DNA of 64,000 nucleotides, from the NCBI GenBank assembly GCA_963662155.1, contig OY759271.1, positions 41,754,000 to 41,817,999 on the forward strand, written 5' to 3'. This DNA is from Lamellibrachia columna. Lineage: Eukaryota > Annelida > Polychaeta > Sabellida > Siboglinidae. Within the stretch, counting starts at the first letter, position 1. Each line of letters opens with the position of its first letter. The notes under the pieces are model-generated. The model made no database searches. It was not told where the DNA came from and was given only the letters and a program-made list of their open reading frames with translations. Shown here in pieces: positions 37,470 to 48,477 of the stretch. A program made the position numbers and the translations under genes.

Positions 37470-37635
37470 GTAAATGACTGTGTAAATTTTAGCAACATGA
37501 ATGTGCACAAAAAATGTATAGTTATACCATGGATGAATAAACACTGGACTCTTAGTAAGCTAATGGCTTCTTTGTCCACTTGCCATCTGGATTTTTCTTT
37601 GGAAGGTAATCTTGTTAAATCTTGTTAATCTATAG
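37470..37635 (+). mobile_element. 3'-end fragment of the 1-1440 LINE family
   Basis: It carries the family's end: 'gactgtgtaaatt', 'cacttgccatctgg' and 'cttgttaaatcttgttaa'. It is strongly 5'-truncated and lies in the proposed MADD 5'UTR intron. Confidence 0.75.
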
Positions 37636-37639
37636 CTAA

Positions 37640-38130
37640 GCAGTGTGTGTTCTTCTGCCACTGAGATTTAGCATTTAGTTTTAACATGATTGTCAATGCA
37701 TTGTAGATTGTTCAGTTAGTCTGAAGTCAACACAGGAATTAATCCTATATGCATACATACAACGTGTACTTGTTTAGCACGGCTGGAATCTCTACTACCC
37801 TGTCAGTAGTTGGCAGATGTATTTAGTATGGAGTCTGTGACAGCACAAATAAATTCATTAGCAATGCATAAAAAAATCAGGCGATTTGATACACTTCATA
37901 GAAACACCTTTCAGCTGCTTTCTGTGGCATTGAAACTTCCAACTAAGCCAGTAGTAAAGAACCAACTTGAAACTACAAATAAACTGCCACTCCTAAAGTT
38001 CAAACCAATAGATCAACCACATAAATGGCTGAATTGATGCTGACACTCCATTAATTTCACACCCTAATGTGGCAGGTGTGAACTACGCCTCATGTAATAT
38101 ACCGACCAATGTTTTTGTGCTCGCCTTATG
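37640..38130. other. spacer, nothing recognised
   Basis: A short open frame at 37810-38037 on the plus strand has no family resemblance, and I treat it as chance. Confidence 0.45.
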
Positions 38131-38131
38131 A

Positions 38132-39108
38132 CAAGGAGGTACTGGGTCCAAACCCCACGCCTCGTGACCAGGAAGTACTGGGTCCAAACCCCACGCCTCG
38201 TGACCAGGAAGTACTGGGTCCAAACCCCACGCCTCGTGACCAGGAAGTACTAGGTCCAAACCCCACACCTCGTGACCAGGACGTACTGGGTCCAAACCCC
38301 ACGCCTCGTGACCAGGAGGTACTGGGTCCAAACCCCAGGCCTCGTGACCAGGAAGTACTGGGTCCAAACCCCAGGCCTCGTGACCAGGAAGTACTGGGTC
38401 CAAACCCCAGGCCTCTTGACCAGGAAGTACTGGGTCCAAACCCCAGGCCTCGTGACCAGGAAGTACTGGGTCCAAACCCCAGGCCTCGTGACCAGGAAGT
38501 ACAGGGTCCAAACCCCAGGCCTCGTGACCAGGAAGTACTGGGTCCAAACCCCAGGCCTCGTGACCAGGAAGTACTGGGTCCAAACCCCAGGCCTCGTGAC
38601 CAGGAAGTACTGGGTCCAAACCCCAGGCCACGTGACCAGGAGGTACTGGGTCCAAACCCCAGGCCTCGTGACCAGGAAGTACTGGGTCCAAACCCCAGGC
38701 CACGTGACCAGGAGGTACTGGGTCCAAACCTCAGGCCTCGTGACCAGGAAGTACTGGGTCCAAACCCCAGGCCACGTGACCAGGAGGTACTGGGTCCAAA
38801 ACACAGGCCTCGTGACCAGGAGGTACTGCGTCCAAAACACAGGCCTCGTGACCAGGAGGTACTGGGTCCAAACCCCAGGCCTCGTGACCAGGAGGTACTG
38901 GGTCCAAAACACAGGCCTCGTGACCAGGAGGTACTGGGTCCAAACCCCAGGCCTCGTGACCTGGAAGTACTGGGTCCAAACCCCAGGCCTCGTGACCAGG
39001 AAGTACTGGGTCCAAACCCCAGGCCTCATGACCAGGAGGTACTGGGTCTAAACCTCAGGCCTCATGACCAGGAGGTACTGGGTCTAAAGCCCAGGCCTCG
39101 TGACCAGC
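38132..39108. repeat. 36-bp minisatellite, about 27 copies, probably grown inside a SINE
   Basis: The unit is 'cctcgtgaccaggaagtact' plus 'gggtccaaaccccagg'. The 36-bp period gives a 339-codon plus-strand frame of 12-residue repeats, and long frames on the other strand. It contains a B-box-like 'gggtccaaacccc'. It is followed at 39110-39190 by a tail that also follows a B-box-containing repeat at 44.4 kb. Confidence 0.95.
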
Positions 39109-39200
39109 TGTTGGTCCCTTCTACCTGAAGCCTACATCGAGGAAAGTAAACGACCTCACACGGGGGGGGGTAAATGTGTAACCTGCTGTGGACTCACTTC
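39108..39200 (+). mobile_element. SINE-like 3' tail
   Basis: The sequence from 'gttggtcccttctacctg' through 'gtaaatgtgtaacctg' closely matches 44462-44530. It marks this as the 3' part of a short interspersed repeat whose 5' part became the 36-bp array. Confidence 0.65.
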
Positions 39201-40000
39201 ACTTAAAAGTTATATATAGCTGTAGATGTAAGAGTGCATTTAATGGCCCACTGAAAATTGTGTGATAAATGTGATGGGATTACCACTGTGAGATGGAGCC
39301 TTTATTACTACTTCTACTATAAACTTACTCCCTGGGAAATTTGAGGCTTTTTATTGCTCAACAACAGTGACATTAACAAACTCTGATATTTCAGTTTATG
39401 TCAAAAAGCAAGTTACAGTAAAGTCCCCTGCAGAAAACAAAAGTGTTAAACAATTCGCAGGCAGATATGGTTACCACTGAATATACGTTAGCTACACATT
39501 AGTGGTTGGAAAACATATTTATAGTAACACTAAAGCAAACGCATAAGTATAATTAAGTTAAATATCAAGTTGCTATGGTGTAATGTATGTCAAACATATA
39601 TCCAGGCACTCTCAGCAACACGATGAGAATGTATTAATGTTACTAGATTGACTACTCAATACATAACTATATGCTAATATAAGCAGCTGTAACAACAGTC
39701 TTACAGCAGTGTTGCTGTATTTGACATGCATAATGTGTAAGCTACAGCAGAGATACAGAGCTGGCCTACATTCAATGCCACTGAATGGCAGTTTACAGTT
39801 TATTGCCACTCAACCTAGCATGAAAGCAGAATGGCATGGCTCAATAATAAATAACAGGGCCTCATAACCTCATACTAATGGCAAACTTTACACACCTCAT
39901 TAGAGTAGCGGGGTGGTTTTGGGCCTGATACAAGTTAACAAAAGTACCCCGCCCCTCAAGCTAGGTTCTCAGTAGTCGTTCATATCATCTTCACCACCAG
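39200..40000. other. spacer, nothing recognised
   Basis: This is AT-rich DNA in the MADD upstream region. I see no coding or repeat structure. Confidence 0.45.
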
Positions 40001-40009
40001 GATCTTCTG

Positions 40010-40145
40010 GCTACAACAGTACCCTGGCTACATCAGTCAGTACCCCTGACTACATCGGTACCCCTGGCTACATCAGTCAGTACCCCTGACTACATCGGTA
40101 CCCCTGGCTACATCAGTCAGTACCCCTGACTACATCAGTACCCCT
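40010..40145. repeat. tandem repeat, about 36-bp unit, 3-4 copies
   Basis: The unit combines 'ctacatcagtcagtacccct' and 'gactacatcggtacccctgg'. It directly abuts the miniature inverted-repeat element at 40144. Confidence 0.85.
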
Positions 40146-40409
40146 GGCCGATCGACCTGTTGAAACGTGGAACTTTCAGTTGCTGTGTTAACCAATAATA
40201 TTGCTCACTCAGATTTACAGAGCTCACATATGATGTCTGGTTGGACGAGTAATGACGATCATTTCGTGGGAATGCTGTTTGAAGTTTGGGCTGTTTGAAG
40301 TTTCCCAGAAACATGTCGGACCATGTGGGACCAAGTACAAATTATCATACATCCACACAAGGCATGGGAAAAACTTACAAATCCACATTTCAACAGGTCG
40401 ATCTGCCAG
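40144..40409. mobile_element. 266-bp miniature inverted-repeat element (MITE-like)
   Basis: The terminal 27 bp (40144-40170, starting 'ctggccgatcgacctgttga') and 40383-40409 are inverted copies with two mismatches. No transposase is present and no clear target duplication is seen, so the superfamily is undetermined. Confidence 0.65.
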
Positions 40410-40999
40410 TGGTATAATAGTACTGCCAGCACCCCTGGCTAGAGAGAGGATGATTCACATGTACATGAATGTATAAAATCTTCACGCAAAACTTCTGAAG
40501 GTTGTAGGTCACACCTGTATATCGTATGTATCAAGTCTCTATCTTAACCAGTGCTGAATGAAATCATGGTCCCGCATCTTTGCATAAGCCTTTACATGGC
40601 ACAAAGGACAACAGCTCTTGTGAGAGTGCCAACTCTCCCAGGACAATGTAAGGCTACTTTCTGGGGTAGAACTAAACAATTATCTTCACCTTTTGACATT
40701 TTAATAATAGATAAACATTATTTACTGACAGTATTCAAATTGAACATCTCAGGTCACTTAGGTGCACATCAAGGAGACTCTGGCATTAGAACACAAAACA
40801 ATGCAATCACGGATGGGTAAACAACCTCGTGAACCTCTGGTTATGTTTTTATCACCTGGTGGACCCTCAGACTAGTCTGATAAGGCTAATGCGTTATTCT
40901 ACTTCAGTGGCTTGACTTCCCAATATGGATGAATTCCCATCCTGTAAGACTCAATAGTTATACCTATCAATGCCCATACAGTTAGACTAGCCTAATATA

Positions 41000-41650
41000 T
41001 TTCCTGGTCGTTCGGTGGTCAAACAGCCGCCGACAGATGGCGATGGCCGATGTCCAACATACTTATCTGTTATTTGCGTATTCACGATCACTACGCACCA
41101 ACAATATATCGGGGATGGCTATGCTGCCTCGTTCAGTTGACAAGGAGCGGTGATTTTAAGTACCTACATGTGAACGTCATTACTAGCGCGACCTGTCAAT
41201 GGCGTCGGCGACGCTGGGCCCAGTCTGACGACTACGCGGTGCATTCGACGTCAACAGCAGGACTGAGACTACGGGCGGGGCGCCGTATCATCTGAGAGTA
41301 TTGTCGCCCACACGATTGCGTCGCCATCGTTGATGGGCTACAGTTTGGTGTCACTTAGACAACGTTTCCTCCTGCAAAGCGCGACAAGTTATATTATGAT
41401 AGACGAAATGCACATACTTACTTGAATTTCACATCCCCGAAGCACTGTTCCAGTAATGAAATTATAATCTATGATTGACGTATTGCCGCACAACAAGCCT
41501 CGTGACGTCAACACCGTGGGCGTGGGCGACAATACGTCGATGTGGCTGTAGCCCGGCTCGACGTCTAAACACAACTCGCTCTAATCATTGGAGTGTAGAC
41601 TTCGAAGGGCTGCGCGTTTTTAATGTAGTCCGTGTTTACTATAACTACTA
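41000..41650. promoter_or_regulatory. candidate bidirectional promoter between MADD and isopentenyl phosphate kinase genes
   Basis: This GC- and CpG-rich island stands out from AT-rich flanks and lies between the divergent genes. It carries a perfect CRE 'TGACGTCA' at 41503-41510 and an EGR-type 'GCGTGGGCG' at 41520-41528. A perfect 14-bp inverted repeat, 'gtattgtcgcccac' (41298-41311) versus 'gtgggcgacaatac' (41522-41535), spans it. No TATA box is evident. Promoter activity is inferred. Confidence 0.5.
41422..41560 (-). other. MADD: probable non-coding first exon of MADD
   Basis: On the minus strand a perfect donor (CAA|gtaagtatg, exon edge 41422) ends a GC-rich, CpG-containing segment. Joined to the acceptor at 37107 it would give a 5'UTR exon and an intron of about 4.3 kb just before the MADD start codon. 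The exon's upstream edge is a guess. Seen: both splice sites and base composition. Inferred: their use. Confidence 0.45.
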
Positions 41651-41990
41651 TAATTATTAAATCGTATTAAAACCAGGCAATCCATAACGCCAGTTCTAAT
41701 TGCCGATTATTGCTCGACTAGGACTATAGACGCTACTACCGTCTAGGTCAGGAGACATTTAGTATGATCGACTAAAGTCGGAGACTGATCGTAGTCTGCT
41801 CATGATTGGGAAAGCCAGAAAACCACTCAATTAGACTAGAATGGAGAGTGTCATAGAAGGAACTGTAGCATGAAATATCTACAATATACCCATAAACATA
41901 ATTATTAAACGTGTAGATAAGTGATATGATTTCAGTAATCATAGAATTCAATATTTTACATGGGGAGACAGAAATATAATAGTACAATTA

Positions 41991-42151
41991 ATGGAGCCAC
42001 ATTTGGACTTTATAGTGAAGCTTGGTGGCAGTGCCATAACAAGGAAAGATCAACTAGAATGTGCCAGAGTCGAACAAATCAAATTGATAGCAAACGTTCT
42101 AAATGCTTGCCGAAAAACAAACAGAAGATTTCTGGTTGTGCATGGTGCAGG
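41991..42151 (+). CDS. isopentenyl phosphate kinase exon 1
   Basis: This exon starts at ATG 41991 and encodes 'MEPHLDFIVKLGGSAITRKD' through 'RRFLVVHGAG'. The donor is GCAGG|gtaggt and the exon ends in phase 2. The frame is open for a short way upstream, so a longer N-terminus cannot be excluded. Confidence 0.9.
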
Positions 42152-45100
42152 GTAGGTATTAACTGCATAAATCTGTTTAGAAATAATTGTCACATCAACC
42201 TATCTTTATTCCAGTTGTTTATTCATTGTCTATAATTTTCAGTTAAAATGAAGGTTAATCTAGCTGTAGGTTAGACAACTTAAAAAAAAATATTTTAAAT
42301 AAATATCAAGAATGTACACAGATTCAGTAATGGAACATCCAAAATGCCCATGTGTTGAACTGATGAAAACCGTATGCTTCACTTGTTGGTTCAATCGAAC
42401 AGAATCCCACACACTCATTTGTTTCAATATCATTGCTATGTGGACACGTCCATTCCTTATCAATGTGTTACTGAGTCTGTTGTCTCAATTTCTAGCTCAT
42501 TTGGACACCATCAAGCGAAGGAGTTTGGAGTAAACAAAGGATATGTTGGGTGCACAGCAGAGAAAGAATCTTCTGTTAAGAAAGGATTCTGTAAAACACG
42601 ACTCTCTGTATGCAAAGTAGGTGCCTGTTTCCTGATAATCTGTGAACCAGTAATAGCCTATGTTGCCAATTTAACACAGGTTAATGATGTTGTATATTCG
42701 CCAGTATTACTTTGTACTACTCTGCTAATCAATGTTGGTCAAACAGTGCAAATCAAACAGTGTGGTGAAGGTCATTCCTCTATGTGCTTTTTTTTGTTTG
42801 TCTTATTTCAGATTACATTTTATGAAAAAAATTAACCTATCTTGTATCCACTATAGACATGCTAGCTCATTTGTACAAAATATGTCAGTTAGTTTTGGTG
42901 AAATAAATATTGTTGATTTATTGTTTTAAAAATGCCAACTAATATTTACACTTCATTTGCCTTCAGCTGAACCAACTGGTAGTGAATGAGTTTGTCGCGT
43001 CAGGTATTCCTGCAATTGCACTGTCGGTAAGTTACAACTGGTCTCACAAATAGACCTGGTTCAAAGCTTTCACAAATTCACAGCTCTTTTAAGCACTTTA
43101 TGACTAATGCTAATTTAGTAGCTCTTTTTTAATTTAATTTCCATGCAGACTCTGTAGTGTCTGTGTGAATACTTTGTGTGTATGCCATGCAGACTTTGTA
43201 GTGTCTGTGTGAATACTTTGTGTGTATGCCATGCAGACTTTGTAGTGTCTGTGTGAATACTTTGCGTGTATGCCATGCAGACCATGTAGTGTCTGTGTGA
43301 ATACTTTATGTGTATGCCATGCATACTCTGTAGTGTCTGTGTGAATACTTTGTGTGTATGCCATGCAGACTCTGTAGTGTCTGTGTAAATACTTTGTGTG
43401 TATGCCATGCAGACTCTGTAGTGTCTGTGTAAATACTTTGTGTGTATGCCATGCAGACCTTGTAGTGTCTGTGTGAATACTTTGTGTGTATGCCATGCAG
43501 ACTATGTAGTGTCTGTGAATACTTTATGTGTATGTCATGCAGACTCTGTAGTGTCTGTGTAACGACTTTGTGTGTATGCCATGCAGACTTTGTAGTGTAT
43601 GTGTGAATACTTTGTGTGTATGCCATGCAGAATCTGTAGTGTCTGTGTGAATACTTTGTGTTTATTCCTTGCAGACCCTGTAGTGTATGTGTGCATACTT
43701 TGTGTAGTGTAGTGTCTGTGTGAATACTTTGTTTTTATTCCTTGCAGACCCTGTAGTGTATATGTGCATACTTTGTGTGTATTCCATGCAGACCCCGTAT
43801 TGTATGTATGAATCATGGGTGGATTTAAGGGGTTTTGACCATATGAAAGAAGATGGTCAACATTTTCAGTTCAATGTTTGTGCAACAAATGCATGATATG
43901 CCCACACAAGCGAATCATGGGCTACGTTGTATGCACAGATACATTTGTGTTAACGTCTTGTGACCGTTGAATTGTTCATGCCCTGGGCCCCTAGCATGCT
44001 ACGTTTGGATACTGGTCAAAATGTATGTATGGATCCGCCCGTATGAATATTTTATATTTATTCCTCTGCAGCCCTGTGGTGGGTGGGTAACCCACAACGG
44101 GGAGGTGATAGCTGATGGGTGTCAGTCGGTGAAGGCCTTGCTGCAGGCCAACTTTGTACCTGTTCTTCATGGTGACTGCGTTCTCGACACCGCCAAGGGC
44201 TGTCACATCCTCAGTGGAGACATTATAATTAAGGTAAGAATTCTTACATTTTGACATGTGTATTTCTAAGACACTCTCAATAAAGTGCTAGTGAATTGCC
44301 ATAGAACACCAGACTGTCAGTCAAGAGGACTGTCAGTCAAGAGGACTGTCAGTCAAGAGGACCGGGTTTCAAGTCCAAATTGCTGCTGTTTCAAAACTTG
44401 GGCAGTTATCTTCACCCCACATTGCATGTCCTGTATCTTTCGAAAGAGACACTAACAGCCGTTGGTCCCTTCTACCTGGTGTCTGTGTCAGGGGAAGTAA
44501 AACCTCCTACACAGGGAGTAAATGTATAACCTGTCGTGTACTCAAATAGTGGTGGTTTCTAATTCTGACCCACCCATCCATGCCAGACAGTTGATGGTAC
44601 AATTGAGGGATATCATGAAAGTTCCATCCTGCTTGAGACTACTGTACTTGTATATATTTTTCACTCACTAATAATGTGTCAATTATAATGGAAATGAGTC
44701 GTTGGTGTTAAACTTGTGCACTTCTTGGTAACATTCTGACGTTTCTTTATAGATCCTCTGTGCTGAGCTGAAACCAAGATGGGTTGTTTTTCTCTCTGAT
44801 GTTTTAGGCATTTATGACAAGCCACCTATTGCAGAAGGTTTGTGTCGGTCATAAGGACAGAAGATATGTATTTAAATTGAGGAAATATTTTGACCTGAGT
44901 CATTAAATTAGAAGTGGACATATTAAGTCAAAGTCCACACTTTAATGATACTTACACAATGAAGTGCATCATTACTATATTCAGTTGGCAATTAATAAGA
45001 TGTTTATAGCAATAGCTAGACCATCTATATCTGAAAGTTGTCAAATCTTTTGCAATATTACATACAAGTGATCTCTGAGTCAACAACTGTGTGAGTCAAG

Positions 45101-45993
45101 ATAGAATTCTCACTGAAATGTGTAATGTATCATTTATGCTGTGTATTTGAGGGCCAACTAAGGTATTTATGCTGTGTATTTGAGGGCCAACTAAGGTATT
45201 TATGCTGTGTATTTGAGGGCCAACTAAGGTATTTATGTTCTTAAATAAAGTCATATAGCCACATGCTAGACATCAATCAGTCAATAAAAAATATTTATTT
45301 CCAACGTCACATTACATCATCAGACAAGCAGCATTCAGTGGCATTATGTAATTAGTTAAAGTAATTAACTGATGTACAGTGTTATCATAAATACAGTAGT
45401 CAACTAACTGTCTGTTGGAAGTGGAGAGAATTGAACTATAACGTTATGTTTACTCTCCCTACATAGTTGATGCACTAAATACTTTACAGGTGCAGTGACA
45501 CAGTGATACTGTCACTAAAGATTATTACTAGACATGTGACAGTTACGAATGCAAGTATAGGGCCTACTATCAAATTAACTAATACTAAATACATTGAAAG
45601 GTCTTTGCTAATACTGAACAGTAGAAAACCAATCAAGATAAGGCCAGGCATATCCACGTAATAATGTAATGACAACAACATGAAACTGTATGGCTGAGTT
45701 CTGCTGTATCCACGGCCTGCTACAACTGATACCTTGTTGTAGATGCCCAGTTGCTGCCTGTGATCAGAGTCACGCCAGATGGTACCACTGATGTGTCTGT
45801 CACCACAAGTGTGGCCAGCCACGATGTCACAGGAGGCATTCAAACTAAACTCACTTCAGCCATTGATATTGTCACACACAGCGAGGGATCAGTTCCTGTG
45901 TTCATATGTGCCATAGACTCGACAGCCTGCCACAATGTTTGTTTTCATGGTGATCTGAAACATGAGCATGGAACGTTAATAAGAATGTTCTGA
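41991..45993 (+). CDS. isopentenyl phosphate kinase (six exons, 279 aa)
   Basis: The product belongs to the amino acid kinase fold family and phosphorylates isopentenyl monophosphate to isopentenyl diphosphate with ATP, as in the alternative mevalonate pathway. Exons are 41991-42151, 42496-42616, 42967-43026, 44072-44233, 44753-44837 and 45743-45993, with GT-AG junctions, agreeing phases and a TGA stop at 45991. Family motifs seen are 'DFIVKLGGSAITRKD' (N-terminal ATP site), 'VVHGAGSFGHHQAKEFG' with the catalytic-type His, 'TRLSVCKLNQLVV', 'VPVLHGDCVLD', 'GCHILSGDIIIK', 'VVFLSDVLGIYDKPP' and 'SHDVTGGIQTKLTSA'. Length matches the usual 260-280 residues. The start codon is the first in-frame ATG before the KLGGS motif. 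It is divergent from MADD. Confidence 0.93.
42152..42495 (+). other. IPK intron 1, nothing recognised
   Basis: This 344-bp AT-rich intron is bounded by gtaggt and ttctag. I see no repeat in it. Confidence 0.7.
42496..42616 (+). CDS. isopentenyl phosphate kinase exon 2
   Basis: The acceptor is 'atttctag|CTCATTTGG' and the donor is 'TGCAAA|gtaggt'. It encodes 'SFGHHQAKEFGVNKGYVG' and 'GFCKTRLSVCK'. It includes the family His that contacts the phosphate substrate. Confidence 0.92.
42967..43026 (+). CDS. isopentenyl phosphate kinase exon 3
   Basis: This 60-bp exon has acceptor 'gccttcag|CTGAAC' and donor 'CTGTCG|gtaagt'. It encodes 'LNQLVVNEFVASGIPAIALS'. Confidence 0.9.
43140..43800. repeat. 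44-bp minisatellite, about 15 copies, in IPK intron 3
   Basis: The unit has 'gactctgtagtgtctgtgtg' plus 'aatactttgtgtgtatgcca' plus 'tgca', with variants. Minus-strand frames through it are artefacts. It occupies most of the intron between IPK exons 3 and 4. Confidence 0.94.
44072..44233 (+). CDS. isopentenyl phosphate kinase exon 4
   Basis: The acceptor is 'cctctgcag|CCCTGT' and the donor is 'ATTAAG|gtaaga'. It encodes 'PCGGWVTHNGEVIADG', 'ANFVPVLHGDCVLDTAKGC' and 'HILSGDIIIK'. These form the substrate and nucleotide core of the family. Confidence 0.95.
44290..44545 (+). mobile_element. SINE-like element in IPK intron 4
   Basis: It contains three copies of 'actgtcagtcaagagg', a B-box-like 'ccgggtttcaagtcc' and a tail (44462-44530) shared with 39110-39190. 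Its order fits a tRNA-derived SINE. The A box is not clear. Confidence 0.6.
44753..44837 (+). CDS. isopentenyl phosphate kinase exon 5
   Basis: The acceptor is 'ctttatag|ATCCTC' and the donor is 'GCAGAAG|gtttgt'. It encodes 'ILCAELKPRWVVFLSDVLG' and 'IYDKPPIAE'. It ends in phase 1. Confidence 0.92.
44838..45742 (+). other. IPK intron 5 with a three-copy 30-bp repeat
   Basis: The unit 'tatttatgctgtgtatttga' plus 'gggccaacta' recurs at about 45130-45235. Nothing else is recognised. Confidence 0.65.
45743..45993 (+). CDS. isopentenyl phosphate kinase exon 6 (terminal)
   Basis: The acceptor is 'ccttgttgtag|ATGCCC'. It encodes 'DAQLLPVIRVTPDGTTDVS', 'SHDVTGGIQTKLTSA' and a C-terminus ending 'EHGTLIRMF', then TGA. 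I see no strong AATAAA within about 100 bp downstream. Confidence 0.9.
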
Positions 45994-47060
45994 GATAAGA
46001 GCAGTTATGTCATTGTTAGTGAGCTTCAAAGATCCCTCCTCAATTCAATCTTTTTAATTTAATCTTGTTTCAGATTCATTTCGCGAATAATTAAACATAT
46101 CCAGTATCCACTATGACATGCTAGTTCATTTGTATAAATCTGTTTTTTAGTCATGGTGAAATCATTGGACAAACTATTAAATCAGGTCAAAATCTGCAAA
46201 ATTGGCTCTGCCTGTATATGTACTGTAACATAAGGCTATAATATAACATAAGGCTATTCATAGTTTTATAAGTTACTTGATCTTACAATCAAAGTCAATA
46301 CTTTTGATGAATTTTCGGTTCGGGGGTTTCAAACGAACCCCCTTTTTCTGAGAATTTGGTTTAACTGTATTATTTTTTAGACATCCCAGAAATCCTTGGC
46401 TTATTGTGTATGGTTGAACCGCCCTTTTCAAAACCCAGAGGATGGGCCTGAATGAACCTCATTGGTGATGGGCTAAATGAATCAAGGAGAGAGTTTTAAA
46501 TCAAATCTAGATGACCAGTAAGACTAATATGAAATTCCCTGGTCACTGAGTTTTACATTATCTTGGCTCACGAGTGCGCACAGCGTGCTGCAGTATGCAG
46601 TGTCAGTGCAACTTCTGTTTGATCAGTGATGATACACACAGATGATAAAAATGCATAATACAGATTGATGGATAGGCTTCATAACTGCACATGACAATGG
46701 TATTATCTGTGCAATACTAAAGTAGTATTTAATGTGAATCCACTTAAACCTTTGTAAGGTGGAAGACTACGACTGGAAAAGCTCACACTAGGGAGCATGT
46801 ATCTATTATAAAGAGGCTGTAAACAACTGAAAAATGTATTTTGTATGGACCTTTGTTCAGGTTTGAACATGTCAAGCAACAAGTATGAACTATTATCAGC
46901 CAATCTTGTTGTTGACCAAGATCATGGGATTTTTAAGATTACCGTTTATGGAGCACTTATGCATAGAATAAAGATATTGGTTGATTGCTGATCGATCAGG
47001 TATGCGTGCATGCATGTGAGAATGTGTGTGTGAAACCCTGTCATTAATATAAGTATGAAT
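45994..47060. other. 3' flank of IPK, nothing firmly recognised
   Basis: A near-perfect hairpin 'gggggtttcaaacgaaccccc' lies near 46322-46345. No gene is recognised; the IPK 3'UTR must lie in the first part. Confidence 0.45.
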
Positions 47061-47074
47061 CGATACATTAGTGA

Positions 47075-47140
47075 TATATATATATATATATATATAACTA
47101 TATAATATATATATAGTGATATATATTATATATATATACA
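47075..47140. repeat. (TA)n simple repeat
   Basis: Interrupted TA runs cover about 65 bp. Confidence 0.9.
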
Positions 47141-47169
47141 TAATATTATGTTTTTTCGATTATCCGTTA

Positions 47170-47260
47170 TAACGCGCCACCGTCTGTCACCTTCACATCG
47201 TTCCGTGATGAGGCGCCACCGTTTGTTACTTTCACATCGTTCTGGCGCCACCATTTGTCC
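47170..47260. repeat. three short copies of a 'gcgccacc...tttgt' unit
   Basis: 'gcgccaccgtctgt', 'gcgccaccgtttgt' and 'gcgccaccatttgt' recur at about 40-bp and 32-bp spacing. The first two are followed by 'ttcacatcgttc'. The pattern CCA-TTTGT resembles the primer-binding-site edge of the LTR element at 56851-56861. Confidence 0.6.
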
Positions 47261-47269
47261 TGAAGTGAA

Positions 47270-48475
47270 GTTTATTTGTCTAGATCATACATACAGAGTC
47301 AAATAACAGTTTGTATATATTTTACATAGTTTTGATGATCCAGGGAGGCCTGCACTAAGACCTGAGAGATCGCTATCGTACAAGACTCCCTATGACTACG
47401 TATGGTGCAGTAATCATCATTACTGCTATTTGACTAGTGTACATAATATATAAATAGATGTGGAGTGCTAATAATACTAACAAAAATACATATAGTGCAA
47501 ATAATGTGAATACTTTTTTTGTGTGTATAAATGTAAATGAAGCCTAGAATTACAGTACCCATTTTCATTGCTACGAAAACCTCGGAGTTTCCCCGGAATT
47601 TGGGCCACCAATCACATTAAACTAACGCATGTGTGATGGGGACAAAGTGCAATGAGTAATATTTTATAACGTATATAATACATTCGAAACCAATATAAAC
47701 ATCTCTCGCACAATAAAATAAAACGGAATTGATATAATTGACCCCAAATCTGTATGCCGAGGACCCCATGGAACTACGTCGCGACCCATGCGTCCCCCAG
47801 TTTGAGAAACCCTGTATTCCGTCAGCAGTGGTTAAAAGATCGATATAACTTAATAATAATAAGTTATTATATAATGTTGTTGTCCTTTAGTGACGTTATT
47901 TGAATGAATAATCATGACGTTTTTTCAGCACTTTCCATGTTGGTTTATTACGACGTGTTACAGTAGTACTGAAGAATACACCTGCCTTTACATACCATGA
48001 CTACAACTAGCTACGTAATCAACCTAGTCAGTGCCAATGAACCCGAAAACATGGTGATCGATAGCATAGAACACTGAAAGGTACTGAAAAGTAAAATGTC
48101 CGTAGTCGTCATGTCGTTATTTATGAAACATAAACGTACGTAGAGGACTGCCTAGTCCGACCAGATCGAGGCGGGGTCAGTCGATGTCTCGGCAGTAGAC
48201 GGCTCAGGATCCGACTCAACGCGTGCTGGTGATGGCTGACTCATAACCGGCGACACGATATAACCGAATCATGGGCCAACAAAGACATTTTAGATGCTGA
48301 ATTAGTACTGACAAGATGTGTAATATTTACGAGAGATCGAATAGGAAGAAGAGGAGTATATAATATATTATTATAAAATTAGAAAGGGAAGCGGCCAGGT
48401 TATGATGAAGCTGTTTGAATATTGGTTTACCGAAGTCCAAACATAAAAGAAGAGGGGGGAAATACAAAAAGCTAT
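47270..48475. other. spacer, nothing recognised
   Basis: No open frame with family resemblance is seen. The stretch 48130-48260 is comparatively GC- and CpG-rich but has no other support as a promoter. Confidence 0.4.
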
Positions 48476-48477
48476 AA

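Noticed and set aside
38083..39128. 339-codon plus-strand ORF of 12-residue repeats and antisense counterparts
   Set aside because: The 36-bp period keeps any frame open. The array is intergenic and seems to derive from a SINE.
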